The notes under the pieces were generated by a model, which was not told where the DNA came from, ran no database searches, and saw only the letters and a program-made list of their open reading frames with translations. A DNA stretch of 15,822 nt, from NCBI GenBank assembly GCA_033850885.1, contig JAWWPG010000053.1, positions 1 through 15,822 of the forward strand, read 5' to 3'. A program made the position numbers and the translations under genes. This DNA is from JAWWPG01 sp033850885 (GTDB lineage Bacteria > Actinomycetota > Actinomycetes > Propionibacteriales > Nocardioidaceae). Positions 1 to 6,929 of the stretch are shown here, in pieces. Within the stretch, counting starts at the first letter, position 1; the number at the start of each line of letters is the position of its first letter.

Positions 1-533
1 GGGAACCAGATCGCGCCGGAGAACTGCACGAGGTAGCCGTCCACCGGACCCAACTCGCGAAACACCGAGAGCTCGGACGGGCGCGCGTCGTTCTGATTCA
101 GCACGCGGAACCGGCCATCGGAGAGCCACAACGACGAATCGCCGATCGGGCCGTCGGTCGGTGAGATCAACGACTGGATCATGATCTCCAGCCCGTCCAC
201 TGTCACGGGCTCCTCGGACACCGTCGTCACGAACGACGTGAACCCGAGCTCGCGCAACGCATCCTCGAGCTCGCTGGTCGGAAACTGCGGCAACAGCACG
301 GTCGTCTTCTTCGACACGTGCTTGCGCAGCTGATCGGGGTCGAAGTGATCGCGATGCAGGTGCGACACGAACAGGTAGTCCGCCTGCCCGATCGCGTCCC
401 AGTCCAGCTGCGAGTTGTCGGGAAACGGGAACCATGATCCGAAGTAGGCGGGGTTGACCCACGGGTCGGTCAGGACAGTGCCGTGCGCGGTCTCGATCAG
501 CACGCTCGCGTGGCCGAGCCCGGTGATGCGCAT
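1..533 (-). CDS. Metallo-beta-lactamase-fold hydrolase, partial (3' end outside window)
   Basis: Reading from an ATG at 533 towards base 1 gives 177 open codons with no stop, so the C-terminus lies beyond the window. The N-terminus has the MBL strand pattern (MRITGLGHASVLIET, then TDPW), and the metal-binding motif HLHRDH falls near residues 68-73, matching HxHxDH, which binds two metal ions in this fold. A further region near residues 130-150 (SDGRFRVLNQNDARPS) resembles the second half of UlaG/CMAH-like MBL domains. In actinobacteria such domains are often fused to a C-terminal Rieske iron-sulfur domain, but that part would be off-window, so the substrate is unknown. There is almost no Shine-Dalgarno sequence; a -10-like GATACC at 547-542 lies 8 bases before the ATG, so a leaderless transcript is possible. 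Fold call is firm, function is not. Confidence 0.85.
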   Translation of the reverse strand, partial: MRITGLGHASVLIETAHGTVLTDPWVNPAYFGSWFPFPDNSQLDWDAIGQADYLFVSHLHRDHFDPDQLRKHVSKKTTVLLPQFPTSELEDALRELGFTSFVTTVSEEPVTVDGLEIMIQSLISPTDGPIGDSSLWLSDGRFRVLNQNDARPSELSVFRELGPVDGYLVQFSGAIWF

Positions 534-547
534 CCAGTCACGGTATC

Positions 548-563
548 GGCACCGCGAGGTGCC
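548..563. promoter_or_regulatory. Perfect inverted repeat in the divergent intergenic region (candidate operator)
   Basis: GGCACC-GCGA-GGTGCC is a perfect 6-bp inverted repeat with a 4-base centre, in the 77-bp gap between the divergent MBL gene (start 533) and the small membrane protein (start 611). It adjoins a -10-like GATACC on the minus strand and CAGAAT (563-568) on the plus strand. Its position fits a shared operator; a short RNA hairpin in the plus-strand leader is equally possible. No regulator is identified. Confidence 0.3.
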
Positions 564-610
564 AGAATGAGGCAGGACCCGCCCGACGGACGAAGGACAG
601 GAGCGCGTAC

Positions 611-889
611 GTGGCCCTCAACGCCCACAGCGAGCAACCCGACCTGAGCCTGCCCGACGACTACAAGCGCGACCATCCGGACGAGCACCCGACCGACTGG
701 GGCTGGCACGGTGAGTGGGGTCGCGCGGCGCGCATCGGTGGCGTCGTCGTCGCCGCCATCGTGCTACTGATGATCACCGCGACGCACTACAACGCGCAGG
801 GCACGCTGTTCCTCGGACTCACCGCTGCGGCCATCATCGCGGGCCTGATGTGGGACCGGCACCGCCGCAAGAACGCCTGGCGGCAGTAG
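611..889 (+). CDS. Small two-helix membrane protein, DUF2631-like
   Basis: A 92-residue protein starting at GTG 611; AGGAG at 598-602 sits 8 bases upstream and supports this start. The N-terminal ~40 residues are polar and acidic and contain DHPDEHPTDWGWHGEWG, resembling the HP...WGWHGE signature I associate with the actinobacterial DUF2631 family. Two hydrophobic stretches follow (about residues 43-59 and 65-80), consistent with two membrane helices, and the C-terminus is basic (DRHRRKNAWRQ), which would place it in the cytoplasm. Family members have no established function. The gene converges on the desaturase gene with only 3 bases between stop codons. Existence is well supported; family assignment is from motif memory. 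Confidence 0.8.
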   Translation: MALNAHSEQPDLSLPDDYKRDHPDEHPTDWGWHGEWGRAARIGGVVVAAIVLLMITATHYNAQGTLFLGLTAAAIIAGLMWDRHRRKNAWRQ

Positions 890-892
890 CCG

Positions 893-1828
893 TCAACGAT
901 CGGCGCGCTTGGCGCGCGCCGCGTCGCGTGCTTGCTCGAACTTTGCCGCCTGCTCGTCGAGTACGGCGAGGAACGCAGCAACCTCATCGCGCGCCTGCTC
1001 GCCCTCGGGGCCGAAATCGGTGCGGCTGAAGACTTTCCAGAATCGCAGCACCGGCTGCAGCACCTCGTCATGGTGCAGGCGCAGATCATAGATTCCGGCC
1101 TTCGCGATGACGACGGCGTTGCGTGCGAAGTCCGGCATGTTCTGGCCCGGCATCTGGAAGCCGAGAACCTCGTCGCGGATCGCGCACATCGTCGCATCCG
1201 GTGCGCGATCGAGCGCGGCCGCGACCAGGTTGCGGTAGAAGACCATGTGCAGGTTCTCGTCGGTGGCAATGCGTGCGAGCAGTTGCTCGGCGAGCGGGCA
1301 GCCGGTCGCTGCGCCGGTGTTGCGGTGGGCGACGCGCGTGGCGAGTTCCTGGAAGGAGACGTACGCGACGGTCTGTAGCGCGGTCTTGTCGCCCGACTCG
1401 TAGCCCGCGGTCATGTGCTGCATGCGCAGCGTCTCGAGCTCGACGGGGTCGACGCCGCGAGTTACGACGAGATAGTCGCGCAGCGCGATGCCGTGCCGGC
1501 CCTCCTCGGCGGTCCACCTGCCGACCCATTCGCCCCACGCGCCGTCCCGTCCGAAGCGCGTCGCGATCTCACGGTGATAGCTCGGCAGGTTGTCCTCGGT
1601 GAGCAGGTTGACGATCAGCGCGGACCGGGCCACGTCGGGGATGTCGGCATCGTCCGGAGACCAGGCCTCCCCACCCATCAGGCCGTCGAAGTTGCGGCCG
1701 TCGCTCCAGGGGATGTAGTCGTGGGGGAACCACTCCTTGGCGACCCCGTAGTGCCGGTTGAGCTCCCCTTCAACGACCTGCTCCAACTCCCTCAGCAGGT
1801 CGGTCTGGCTGATGTGGCTCGTTGCCAT
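893..1828 (-). CDS. Acyl-[acyl-carrier-protein] desaturase, soluble di-iron (DesA type)
   Basis: 311 residues from ATG 1828, preceded by GAAAGG at good spacing; a longer open frame upstream has no better start and would run through the palindrome at 1847-1864. The protein has the ligand set of soluble acyl-ACP desaturases: Glu78 (LLTEDNLP), Glu109 and His112 (EEGRH), Glu161 (FQELATR), Glu191 and His194 (DENLH). The two ExxH pairs are spaced as in plant stearoyl-ACP desaturase. The family uses a di-iron centre, O2 and ferredoxin to introduce a cis double bond into an ACP-bound acyl chain in the cytosol; mycobacterial DesA1/DesA2 act in mycolate-linked lipid synthesis. Position specificity cannot be read here. 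The N-terminal codons overlap the read-through tail of the chitosanase frame. Probably controlled through the adjacent palindrome. Confidence 0.93.
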   Translation of the reverse strand: MATSHISQTDLLRELEQVVEGELNRHYGVAKEWFPHDYIPWSDGRNFDGLMGGEAWSPDDADIPDVARSALIVNLLTEDNLPSYHREIATRFGRDGAWGEWVGRWTAEEGRHGIALRDYLVVTRGVDPVELETLRMQHMTAGYESGDKTALQTVAYVSFQELATRVAHRNTGAATGCPLAEQLLARIATDENLHMVFYRNLVAAALDRAPDATMCAIRDEVLGFQMPGQNMPDFARNAVVIAKAGIYDLRLHHDEVLQPVLRFWKVFSRTDFGPEGEQARDEVAAFLAVLDEQAAKFEQARDAARAKRADR

Positions 1829-2774
1829 CGCGGGGCCTTTCACTAGACCTACGTGACCGTAGGTTATCAGCCGGCTGACGCCTCGAGCGCGGGTCGATCT
1901 CGTACCGGTCGCCGTACACGTGCCAGATGAGGGTCGGATCAAGGCTGAAGTTTCCCTGGTCGAGGAAGACCCGTTGCTCGGTGTCGATACGGGACGTGTT
2001 GTGATGTTTACGCTGCTCCTTCATGATCCTGCGACGGACGTCGAGGAAGGCGTTGAGGTATGTCGTCTCGTCGCCGCCCCGCGCCGGTGTCAACGCGTGC
2101 GCCATCGCGGAGCGCCGGATTCCGCCGAAGCTCTTGTCCCCGTTGCCTGGCCCGTGCATGACGATCGCGTCGTAGTAGATGAACTGTCCGAGCGTGCCCA
2201 GGCCGTCCGCCTTGGCTCGGTTCACGGCAGGGTTGAAGTACACCCGGTCGCGTTCGAGGTCCTGCGCCTGCCGGAATACCGGGTCCTCGGCGGCGGCCTT
2301 CCATGCATTGACGAACGGTGGGCCGAGCCCTTTGTGGGACGACGTCCCGTTCACCCGGCGCAGGGCCGGAAGGTACCTCGCCAGCGGGTTGCCGGCCTCC
2401 GTTCTCGTGTAGGCCTCGACCAGCTGCAGCATGTCGCCGGTGCCAGAACAGAAACCGATGATGCCGGCGGTGTAGCCGCGGCCATCATGGATGTCCTCGA
2501 TGTAGGCGAACTGCTTCTTCCAGGCGAGCGTGGAGTTCTCATTGCTCGACACGATCTTCATGGCGATGTTCTTCTTGTACGGGTTGTCGAGACCGCCCCG
2601 GGTCATCGCCGCATCGATGGTCGGGGTGGTGTACGCCGACCCGGTCGCGCCGGCGGCGACCGGGACGAGGAGCACAGGCGTCGCCACCAGAGCGCCGAGC
2701 AGCAGGATTCGCCCGGCAGTGCGGGGGGCGAAAGTCGTGCGGGCAGCACCGGCGGAGGCGTGGCGGGCGAGCAT
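1770..2774 (-). CDS. csn: Secreted chitosanase, GH46, with a read-through C-terminal tail (likely lost stop)
   Basis: Endo-hydrolase of beta-1,4-linked glucosamine in chitosan. The ATG at 2774 gives an N-terminus with Arg residues, a hydrophobic core (about residues 23-41) and an Ala-rich cleavage region near 41-47, i.e. an export signal. From residue 53 the protein follows Streptomyces N174 chitosanase closely: SSNENST gives the catalytic acid Glu79 and DIHDGRGYT the catalytic base Asp97, 18 residues apart as for Glu22/Asp40 of N174. YLPALRRVNG, ERDRVYFNPAV, YYDAIVMHGPGN and GGDETTYLNAFLD are also conserved. The family ends one or two residues after the equivalent of YGDRYEID (about 1893). 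Here the frame continues for about 40 Arg-rich residues to 1770, crossing the desaturase operator and start. TGA-TAA (1869-1864) lies in another frame right after the domain, suggesting a one-base indel or sequencing error. The enzyme itself looks intact. Confidence 0.9.
   Translation of the reverse strand: MLARHASAGAARTTFAPRTAGRILLLGALVATPVLLVPVAAGATGSAYTTPTIDAAMTRGGLDNPYKKNIAMKIVSSNENSTLAWKKQFAYIEDIHDGRGYTAGIIGFCSGTGDMLQLVEAYTRTEAGNPLARYLPALRRVNGTSSHKGLGPPFVNAWKAAAEDPVFRQAQDLERDRVYFNPAVNRAKADGLGTLGQFIYYDAIVMHGPGNGDKSFGGIRRSAMAHALTPARGGDETTYLNAFLDVRRRIMKEQRKHHNTSRIDTEQRVFLDQGNFSLDPTLIWHVYGDRYEIDPRSRRQPADNLRSRRSSERPRDGNEPHQPDRPAEGVGAGR
1847..1864 (-). promoter_or_regulatory. 18-bp palindromic operator candidate upstream of the desaturase gene
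   Basis: ACCTACG-TGAC-CGTAGGT is a perfect 7-bp inverted repeat around a 4-base centre. It ends 18 bases before the desaturase ATG and just upstream of its ribosome-binding site, beside a -10-like GATAAC. TetR-family repressors of fatty-acid genes in actinobacteria bind palindromes of this size rich in CGTA half-sites, so repression of desaturase expression is a reasonable inference. No such regulator gene is in the window. Confidence 0.5.
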
Positions 2775-2835
2775 CTCGAGATCGTATGCCGATCAGGACT
2801 GCCTGTTCGCATTCGGGCAGCCTCTCCGAGCGCTC

Positions 2836-3729
2836 TCAGCCGGTCCGCTCGAACGAGGTGGAAGTCAGCCGCTCGGACTCGTCCCAGAGTCGTCTGGCGA
2901 CGGCCTCGTCGAGCGCAGCCGACGACCGCCCGACCAGGGCCGGCGCACCTCTTGACTCGTTCATGCCTCCCGGGCCGACGTAGCTGCCGCCTGGGATGTC
3001 TGCGGTGGCCGCATAGACGAGGGGCCAGGCTCCCTGCTCGGCGCTCTGGGCGAGGAGGATGTTCCCGGCCTTGAGGGCGAACGAGACCAGTGGGTTGCCG
3101 GTGTGGGTTTGCAGGTTGGTGGCCGCATACCCAGGGTGAGCCGCCATCGACACCACCGGTGAGCCGATCGCGTCCAGCCGGCGCTGCAGCTCGGCCGCGA
3201 ACAGCAGGTTGGCCAGCTTGGACTGCGAGTAGGCGCGCCACGGTCGGTATCGGCGCCGCTCCCAGCTGAGGTCGTCCGCCCTGATCTGACCGCGCTTGTG
3301 CAGCAGGGAAGACATCGTGACCACCCGGTCGGTCAGCTGTGGGAGGAGAAGGTTCGTCAAGGCGAAGTGGCCGAGATGGTTGACCCCGATCTGCTCTTCG
3401 AAGCCGTCAGCCGTGGTTGACCTGCGCACCGCCATCACGCCAGCGTTGTTGAGCAGCAGGTCGACGGAGCCGTCCAGGCCTGCGACGAACGCCCGCACCG
3501 TGGCCAGGTCGGCGAGGTCGAGCCGACGCACCTCGCTCGGTCCGTCGATGGTTCGAGCCGCGACCGCGCCTCGGGTAACGTCGCGCACCGCCAGCACGAC
3601 CCGAGCGCCGGCCCGGCCCATGAGTCGCGCCGCCTCGAGGCCGATTCCACTGTTTGCCCCAGTGATGACGACCGTCCTCCCGGCCTGGCTCGGGATGTCG
3701 AGCGGGGTCCAGGCCCGGGAGACGGGCAC
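2836..3729 (-). CDS. Short-chain dehydrogenase/reductase, retinol-dehydrogenase-like
   Basis: 297 residues from GTG 3729, ten bases after the ybaB stop, so probably the next cistron of that operon. Rossmann-fold motifs are complete: TGANSGIG at 23-30 for the nucleotide, the acidic LDLAD near 70-74, NNAG at 94-97, Asn117, the catalytic serine in TMSS near 140-141, and YSQSK with Tyr167 and Lys171. VNHLGHF and the overall length resemble the RDH/WWOX-like branch, which usually uses NADP(H); Arg49 after the second strand (AVRD) agrees with that. The substrate cannot be deduced. A 61-base gap separates it from the chitosanase gene downstream. Its position is where recR would usually follow ybaB. 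Confidence 0.9.
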   Translation of the reverse strand: MPVSRAWTPLDIPSQAGRTVVITGANSGIGLEAARLMGRAGARVVLAVRDVTRGAVAARTIDGPSEVRRLDLADLATVRAFVAGLDGSVDLLLNNAGVMAVRRSTTADGFEEQIGVNHLGHFALTNLLLPQLTDRVVTMSSLLHKRGQIRADDLSWERRRYRPWRAYSQSKLANLLFAAELQRRLDAIGSPVVSMAAHPGYAATNLQTHTGNPLVSFALKAGNILLAQSAEQGAWPLVYAATADIPGGSYVGPGGMNESRGAPALVGRSSAALDEAVARRLWDESERLTSTSFERTG

Positions 3730-3739
3730 CGGGCCGACG

Positions 3740-4294
3740 CTACCCGTGGTCGCCGCTTTCGCCGGGGTCGTCGTCAGGCGCCGGGTCCCCGTCGGCGTAC
3801 CCGGCCTGGCTCTCGTCGTACGGGGGCTGGCCCTCGTCGTACGGGGGCTGACTCACGGCGGCCGACGGGTTGCTGAACCCGACGCTGAGCGACGGTATGC
3901 CAGGGGGAACGTGCCCTCGCGGGTCGACGTCGCCTCCCTCCGTCGGGCCGCCGCTCAGGGCACCGAGACCGGCACCCAGCGCGCCGCCCAGATCCCCCGT
4001 CAGGTCACCCATCGCCTCGGCGGCGCCACGGTGCGCGTTCTCGACGGCATTCTGCACAGCGGCGACGACCAGGTCGGCAAGCGTCTCCGGATCGTCGGGG
4101 TCGCACACGGACGGATCCAGGGTGAGAGAGACGAGCTCCCCCGTGCCGGTCACCGTGGCGTGGACGAGGCCGCCGCCGGCAGAACCCTCGACCCTGGCCT
4201 CCTCGAGCTCCTCCTGAGCGGACACGAGCCGCTCCTGCATGAGCGACGCCTGCTGAAGCAGCGCCTGGAGATCTGGGGTGCCTTCGGAAAACAT
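3740..4294 (-). CDS. ybaB: YbaB/EbfC-family nucleoid-associated protein with a long acidic tail
   Basis: 184 residues from ATG 4294; GGGAGG six bases upstream fixes the start. Residues 1-100 show the YbaB pattern: N-terminal helix (LQALLQQASLMQERLVSAQEELEEA), central sheet with G-G-VxAxVxGxGELVSLTLDP, then DPETLADLVVAAVQNAV. Such proteins are small dimers that bind DNA and are commonly co-transcribed with dnaX and recR. The usual length is about 100-130 residues. Here a Gly-rich stretch (about 95-120) leads to a disordered acidic, Pro/Tyr-rich tail with two copies of a 7-residue unit (QPPYDEG, QPPYDES) and an end rich in Asp/Glu. The gene lies 163 bases downstream of dnaX on the same strand. 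Confidence 0.88.
   Translation of the reverse strand: MFSEGTPDLQALLQQASLMQERLVSAQEELEEARVEGSAGGGLVHATVTGTGELVSLTLDPSVCDPDDPETLADLVVAAVQNAVENAHRGAAEAMGDLTGDLGGALGAGLGALSGGPTEGGDVDPRGHVPPGIPSLSVGFSNPSAAVSQPPYDEGQPPYDESQAGYADGDPAPDDDPGESGDHG
3812..3850 (-). repeat. Two 18-bp perfect copies at 21-bp spacing within ybaB
   Basis: CTCGTCGTACGGGGGCTG occurs at 3812-3829 and 3833-3850. The 21-bp period preserves frame and encodes the duplicated QPPYDE unit in the C-terminal tail, as expected from recent tandem duplication in a disordered region. Confidence 0.9.
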
Positions 4295-4411
4295 CGCTGA
4301 CCTCCCTGGTTGGTGGTATCAGCCAGCGTACGTTGACCGCGAGGGGCGGCTCGGGCGCGCCGCCGTCGTGGCTCGCAGCTCGAGGGCGGCCGCGCAATGT
4401 CGTCGTGGCTG

Positions 4412-4462
4412 GTGGCTCGTGGTCACGTCGCGGTTCGTCGCGGTTCGTGGCTCGTGGTCACG
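4412..4462. repeat. Direct and tandem short repeats at the 3' end of dnaX
   Basis: A 16-bp sequence GTGGCTCGTGGTCACG occurs at 4412-4427 and again at 4447-4462, the second copy including the dnaX stop codon (4460-4458). Between them TCGCGGTTCG is repeated in tandem (4428-4437, 4438-4447). The block fills much of the 163-base dnaX-ybaB gap. It looks like a slippage product; no function is evident. Confidence 0.75.
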
Positions 4463-6692
4463 GCGCAGCATCGTCGCGGATGTCCTCGATCACCTCGGCG
4501 CCGAGCTCTCGAGCGAGCAGATCGTGGGAGGTCAGTGCCTCATCGATGACCGCGTCGTCTTCCGACACCTCGGGGGGCGCCTCAGGCGGCGGCGTGTTCG
4601 GCCGACCGGCGGCCCGGGTACGACGGATCTCGCTCTTGGCGGCTTTGATGTCGGCGGGGGTACGCCGACCTGCCGAGCCGTTGGGATCGATCGTGGCGGG
4701 ATCAGCAGTCTCGGTGCCCTGTGGAGACCTCCCGCCGACGGAGGACGAGGTGCGGCTCGCGCGAGACTCGTCGCGTGGTGTTCCCTGGTCCAGCACCAGC
4801 TCGTCGGGCGCCGGGAATGCATCGGAGCCGCTCGCCGAGGCCTGGGATGAGTCGCGGTCCGCGGCAGTCGGCGTCGTGGTCGGTGGCGCGGTAGCCGCGG
4901 TGGAGTTCGTTGCAGACGTGGGTGCCGAGGAGGTCTCCGTCCCCGTGCCAGGTGCCGCGGCTCCGCCACTCGTCGGGCTTCGCGGGCCGTCGATGATGCC
5001 CTCCACCCGCCAGTCGACGCCGAGCTCGTCGATGAGCGCCTGGTGGAGGATCTCGTCGGCGCCGCTGGACTGGAAGTTCTTGGCAGCACCTGCGCTGGTG
5101 AAGCCGATCGTGATGATGCCGTCGTGCAGGTCCTTGACCTGGGCGTTCTGGCTGAGCAGCAGCCACGAGAAACGCCGCATCGACTTGACCCGCTCGAGGA
5201 CGCCGGGCCACAAGCGCCGCGCATCGACGAGCGTCAGGCCGGACGCGGCCTGGGCTGATGGCCGCGCGGCCGACGAACCGGGCGCCGACCCCGGTCCGGT
5301 GGTCTGCCGAACCAAACGCTCGCGATCCGCCCCGGCTGAACGCTCGCGGTCCGCCCCGGCCGAACGCTCGAGGGGCTGGTCGGCGGAACGAACCCGGTTG
5401 TGCCCGGCGGGCTGCGGCGTGGACTCGTCGTGGGGGTCCCCCGCCGCTGGGGTGGTCGGCGCCCCCTGAAGGTCGGGGGGAACTGGCCCTGGCGGGCGGG
5501 AGGCCGGCGTACCGGGATCTCCAACGACAGAAAGACGCCGCTCGACCCGGTCGATTCGGGCGCCCAGCCCCTCCGCGGTCTGGTCGAGACCCGGCAGCAG
5601 GATCCGGGCGCACATCATCTCGAGCAGCAACCGCGGCGCGGTCGCCCCTCGCATGTCGGTCAGCCCCTGGCTGACGATGTCGGCTGCGCGCGTGAGCTCG
5701 GCACGGCCGAAGCGCGCCGACTGGGCGGCCAGCCGGTCCGCCTGGTCGTCGGGGACCTCGATGAGCCCCCGGGCGGCGGCGTCGGGAACCGCGGAGACGA
5801 CGACAAGATCGCGGAGCCGGTGCAGCAGGTCCTCAGCGAACCTCCGAGGGTCCTGACCGGTCTCGATGACCTTCTCGATGACGCCGAAGAGGGTGCCGCC
5901 GTCGTCGGCAGTCAAAGCGTCGATTGTCTCGTCGAGCAGGGTGTCCGGGGTGTAGCCGAGCAGTACGGTCGTCAGGGCGTACGTGACCCCTTCGGGCCCC
6001 GAGCCGCCGATGAGCTGGTCGAGCACGGAGAGGCTGTCCCGGACCGAGCCGCCACCTGCCCGGACGATCAGTGGCACCACGGTCGGCTCGATGGCGACGC
6101 CCTCGCGCTGACAGAGCTCGACCAGGTAGTCGCCGAGAACCTTGGGGGCGACCAGCCGGAAGGGATAGTGGTGGGTCCGCGACTTGATCGTCCCGATCAC
6201 TTTATCGGGCTCGGTGGTGGCGAAGATGAAACGCAGGTGGGACGGCGGCTCCTCGACCAGCTTGAGGAGCGCGTTGAAGCCCTCCTTGCTGACCATGTGG
6301 GCCTCGTCGATGATGTAGACCTTGTAGCGAGACCTGACGGGTGAGAAGAACGCCCGCTCGCGCAGGTCACGCGCATCATCCACCCCGCCATGGCTCGCCG
6401 CATCGATCTCGATGACATCGAGCGACCCGCTGCCTCCGGTGCTCAGCTCCACGCAGGAGTCGCAGACGCCGCATGGGGTCGCGGTCGGACCCTGTTCGCA
6501 GTTCAGTGCCCGTGCCATGATCCGGGCGCTCGTCGTCTTTCCGCAACCGCGGGGCCCGGAGAACAGGTAGGCATGGTTGACCCGGTTGTTCGCGAGTGCC
6601 TGCGACAGCGGCCCGGTGACATGTTCCTGCCCGATCACGTCCGCGAACGTGTCCGGGCGGTAGCGCCGGTACAAGGCGAGAGGGGCGTCCAC
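4458..6692 (-). CDS. dnaX: DNA polymerase III subunit tau (DnaX)
   Basis: Clamp-loader ATPase that opens the beta clamp and, as tau, couples polymerase to helicase. The start is GTG 6692: AAGG at 6704-6701 lies 8 bases upstream, whereas GTG 6698 would be only 2 bases away and longer frames lack family similarity. From 6692 the protein has 744 residues. Walker A GPRGCGKTT is at 46-54; zinc cysteines at 65, 74, 77 and 80; Walker B IIDEAH with the LLKLVEEPP helix follows; sensor 1 is FATTEPDK; the SRC-type motif reads SRTHHYPF. Domain III runs to about residue 390. A Pro/Ser/Thr/Ala-rich linker with a repeat follows, then a folded segment at about 484-569 (ARRLWPGVLERVK...VDWRVEGI), likely the tau C-terminal region, then another disordered acidic tail. 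No slippery poly-A signal for gamma was seen. Confidence 0.96.
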   Translation of the reverse strand: MDAPLALYRRYRPDTFADVIGQEHVTGPLSQALANNRVNHAYLFSGPRGCGKTTSARIMARALNCEQGPTATPCGVCDSCVELSTGGSGSLDVIEIDAASHGGVDDARDLRERAFFSPVRSRYKVYIIDEAHMVSKEGFNALLKLVEEPPSHLRFIFATTEPDKVIGTIKSRTHHYPFRLVAPKVLGDYLVELCQREGVAIEPTVVPLIVRAGGGSVRDSLSVLDQLIGGSGPEGVTYALTTVLLGYTPDTLLDETIDALTADDGGTLFGVIEKVIETGQDPRRFAEDLLHRLRDLVVVSAVPDAAARGLIEVPDDQADRLAAQSARFGRAELTRAADIVSQGLTDMRGATAPRLLLEMMCARILLPGLDQTAEGLGARIDRVERRLSVVGDPGTPASRPPGPVPPDLQGAPTTPAAGDPHDESTPQPAGHNRVRSADQPLERSAGADRERSAGADRERLVRQTTGPGSAPGSSAARPSAQAASGLTLVDARRLWPGVLERVKSMRRFSWLLLSQNAQVKDLHDGIITIGFTSAGAAKNFQSSGADEILHQALIDELGVDWRVEGIIDGPRSPTSGGAAAPGTGTETSSAPTSATNSTAATAPPTTTPTAADRDSSQASASGSDAFPAPDELVLDQGTPRDESRASRTSSSVGGRSPQGTETADPATIDPNGSAGRRTPADIKAAKSEIRRTRAAGRPNTPPPEAPPEVSEDDAVIDEALTSHDLLARELGAEVIEDIRDDAAP
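5317..5364 (-). repeat. Two tandem 24-bp units in the dnaX linker
   Basis: Units at 5317-5340 and 5341-5364 differ at two positions and encode the repeated RSAGADRE in the disordered linker of DnaX. A truncated third copy (CGCTCG) begins at 5365. In-frame slippage is the simple explanation. Confidence 0.85.
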
Positions 6693-6700
6693 GCTCACGA

Positions 6701-6704
6701 CCTT
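6701..6704 (-). promoter_or_regulatory. Ribosome-binding site that decides the dnaX start
   Basis: AAGG on the minus strand is 8 bases before GTG 6692 and only 2 before GTG 6698. The spacing favours 6692 as the initiation codon. Confidence 0.55.
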
Positions 6705-6799
6705 AGCGCCGAACGGGGACACAGTCGGCGGGCCTCCCGTCGTCCCCGCCGAGCCCACCGACCGCCCGCCAATGGTTGTGCGGAAGGTCGCTGAGACAC

Positions 6800-6898
6800 G
6801 CGCAGAGACCCCCCGTGCACCCGGCAGAGCTCGCTTACCCTTGCTGCCTTCCGGCCCTGGGGGAGTTCGGCAAGATACCGCCGCACGAGGGGCTGCGC
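6800..6898 (-). ncRNA. ffs: Signal recognition particle RNA, small bacterial type (ffs)
   Basis: The minus strand carries the SRP domain IV signature: CCAGGGCCGGAAGGCAGCA followed by GGGTAAGCGAGC, with the GGAAGG tetraloop region and asymmetric internal loop that bind Ffh. The ends pair: GCGCAG at 6898-6893 with CTGCGC at 6805-6800, then CCCC.CGTGC with GCACGGGG. Length is about 99 nt, typical of the 4.5S-like SRP RNA, which guides membrane-protein translation complexes to FtsY. Exact ends are estimated from pairing; a promoter-like TACACT suggests the 5' end may be 2-4 bases shorter. Placement between dnaX and tRNA-Ser is common in actinobacteria. Confidence 0.95.
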
Positions 6899-6900
6899 CG

Positions 6901-6906
6901 AGTGTA
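6901..6906 (-). promoter_or_regulatory. Probable -10 element of ffs
   Basis: TACACT on the minus strand fits the TAnnnT -10 consensus and would start transcription about 6895. The best -35-like match, TTCCGG at 6931-6926, is weak and 19 bases away. Confidence 0.45.
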
Positions 6907-6929
6907 CGACAACCCGCCACTCTCCCCGG

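Noticed and set aside
893..1942. Longer desaturase with start at 1942
   Set aside because: The extra 38 residues are Arg/Thr-rich, lack family similarity and cross the palindrome; ATG 1828 has a proper ribosome-binding site.
1920..3074. Long plus-strand open frame (384 codons) opposite the chitosanase and dehydrogenase genes
   Set aside because: It is antisense to two genes with clear catalytic motifs; its translation has no family pattern and arises from high third-position GC.
3296..4300. Long plus-strand open frame opposite ybaB and the dehydrogenase
   Set aside because: Shadow of two well-supported minus-strand genes; no ribosome-binding site or domain pattern.
5317..5364. Tandem 24-bp repeats as a CRISPR-like array
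   Set aside because: No spacers; the units are contiguous, in frame and within dnaX coding sequence.
4333..5469. Plus-strand open frame of 378 codons within dnaX
   Set aside because: Lies opposite the low-complexity dnaX linker; composition is Ser/Arg/Ala-rich noise.
4458..6692. Programmed frameshift in dnaX producing gamma
   Set aside because: No A-rich slippery heptamer with downstream stop was seen in the linker region.
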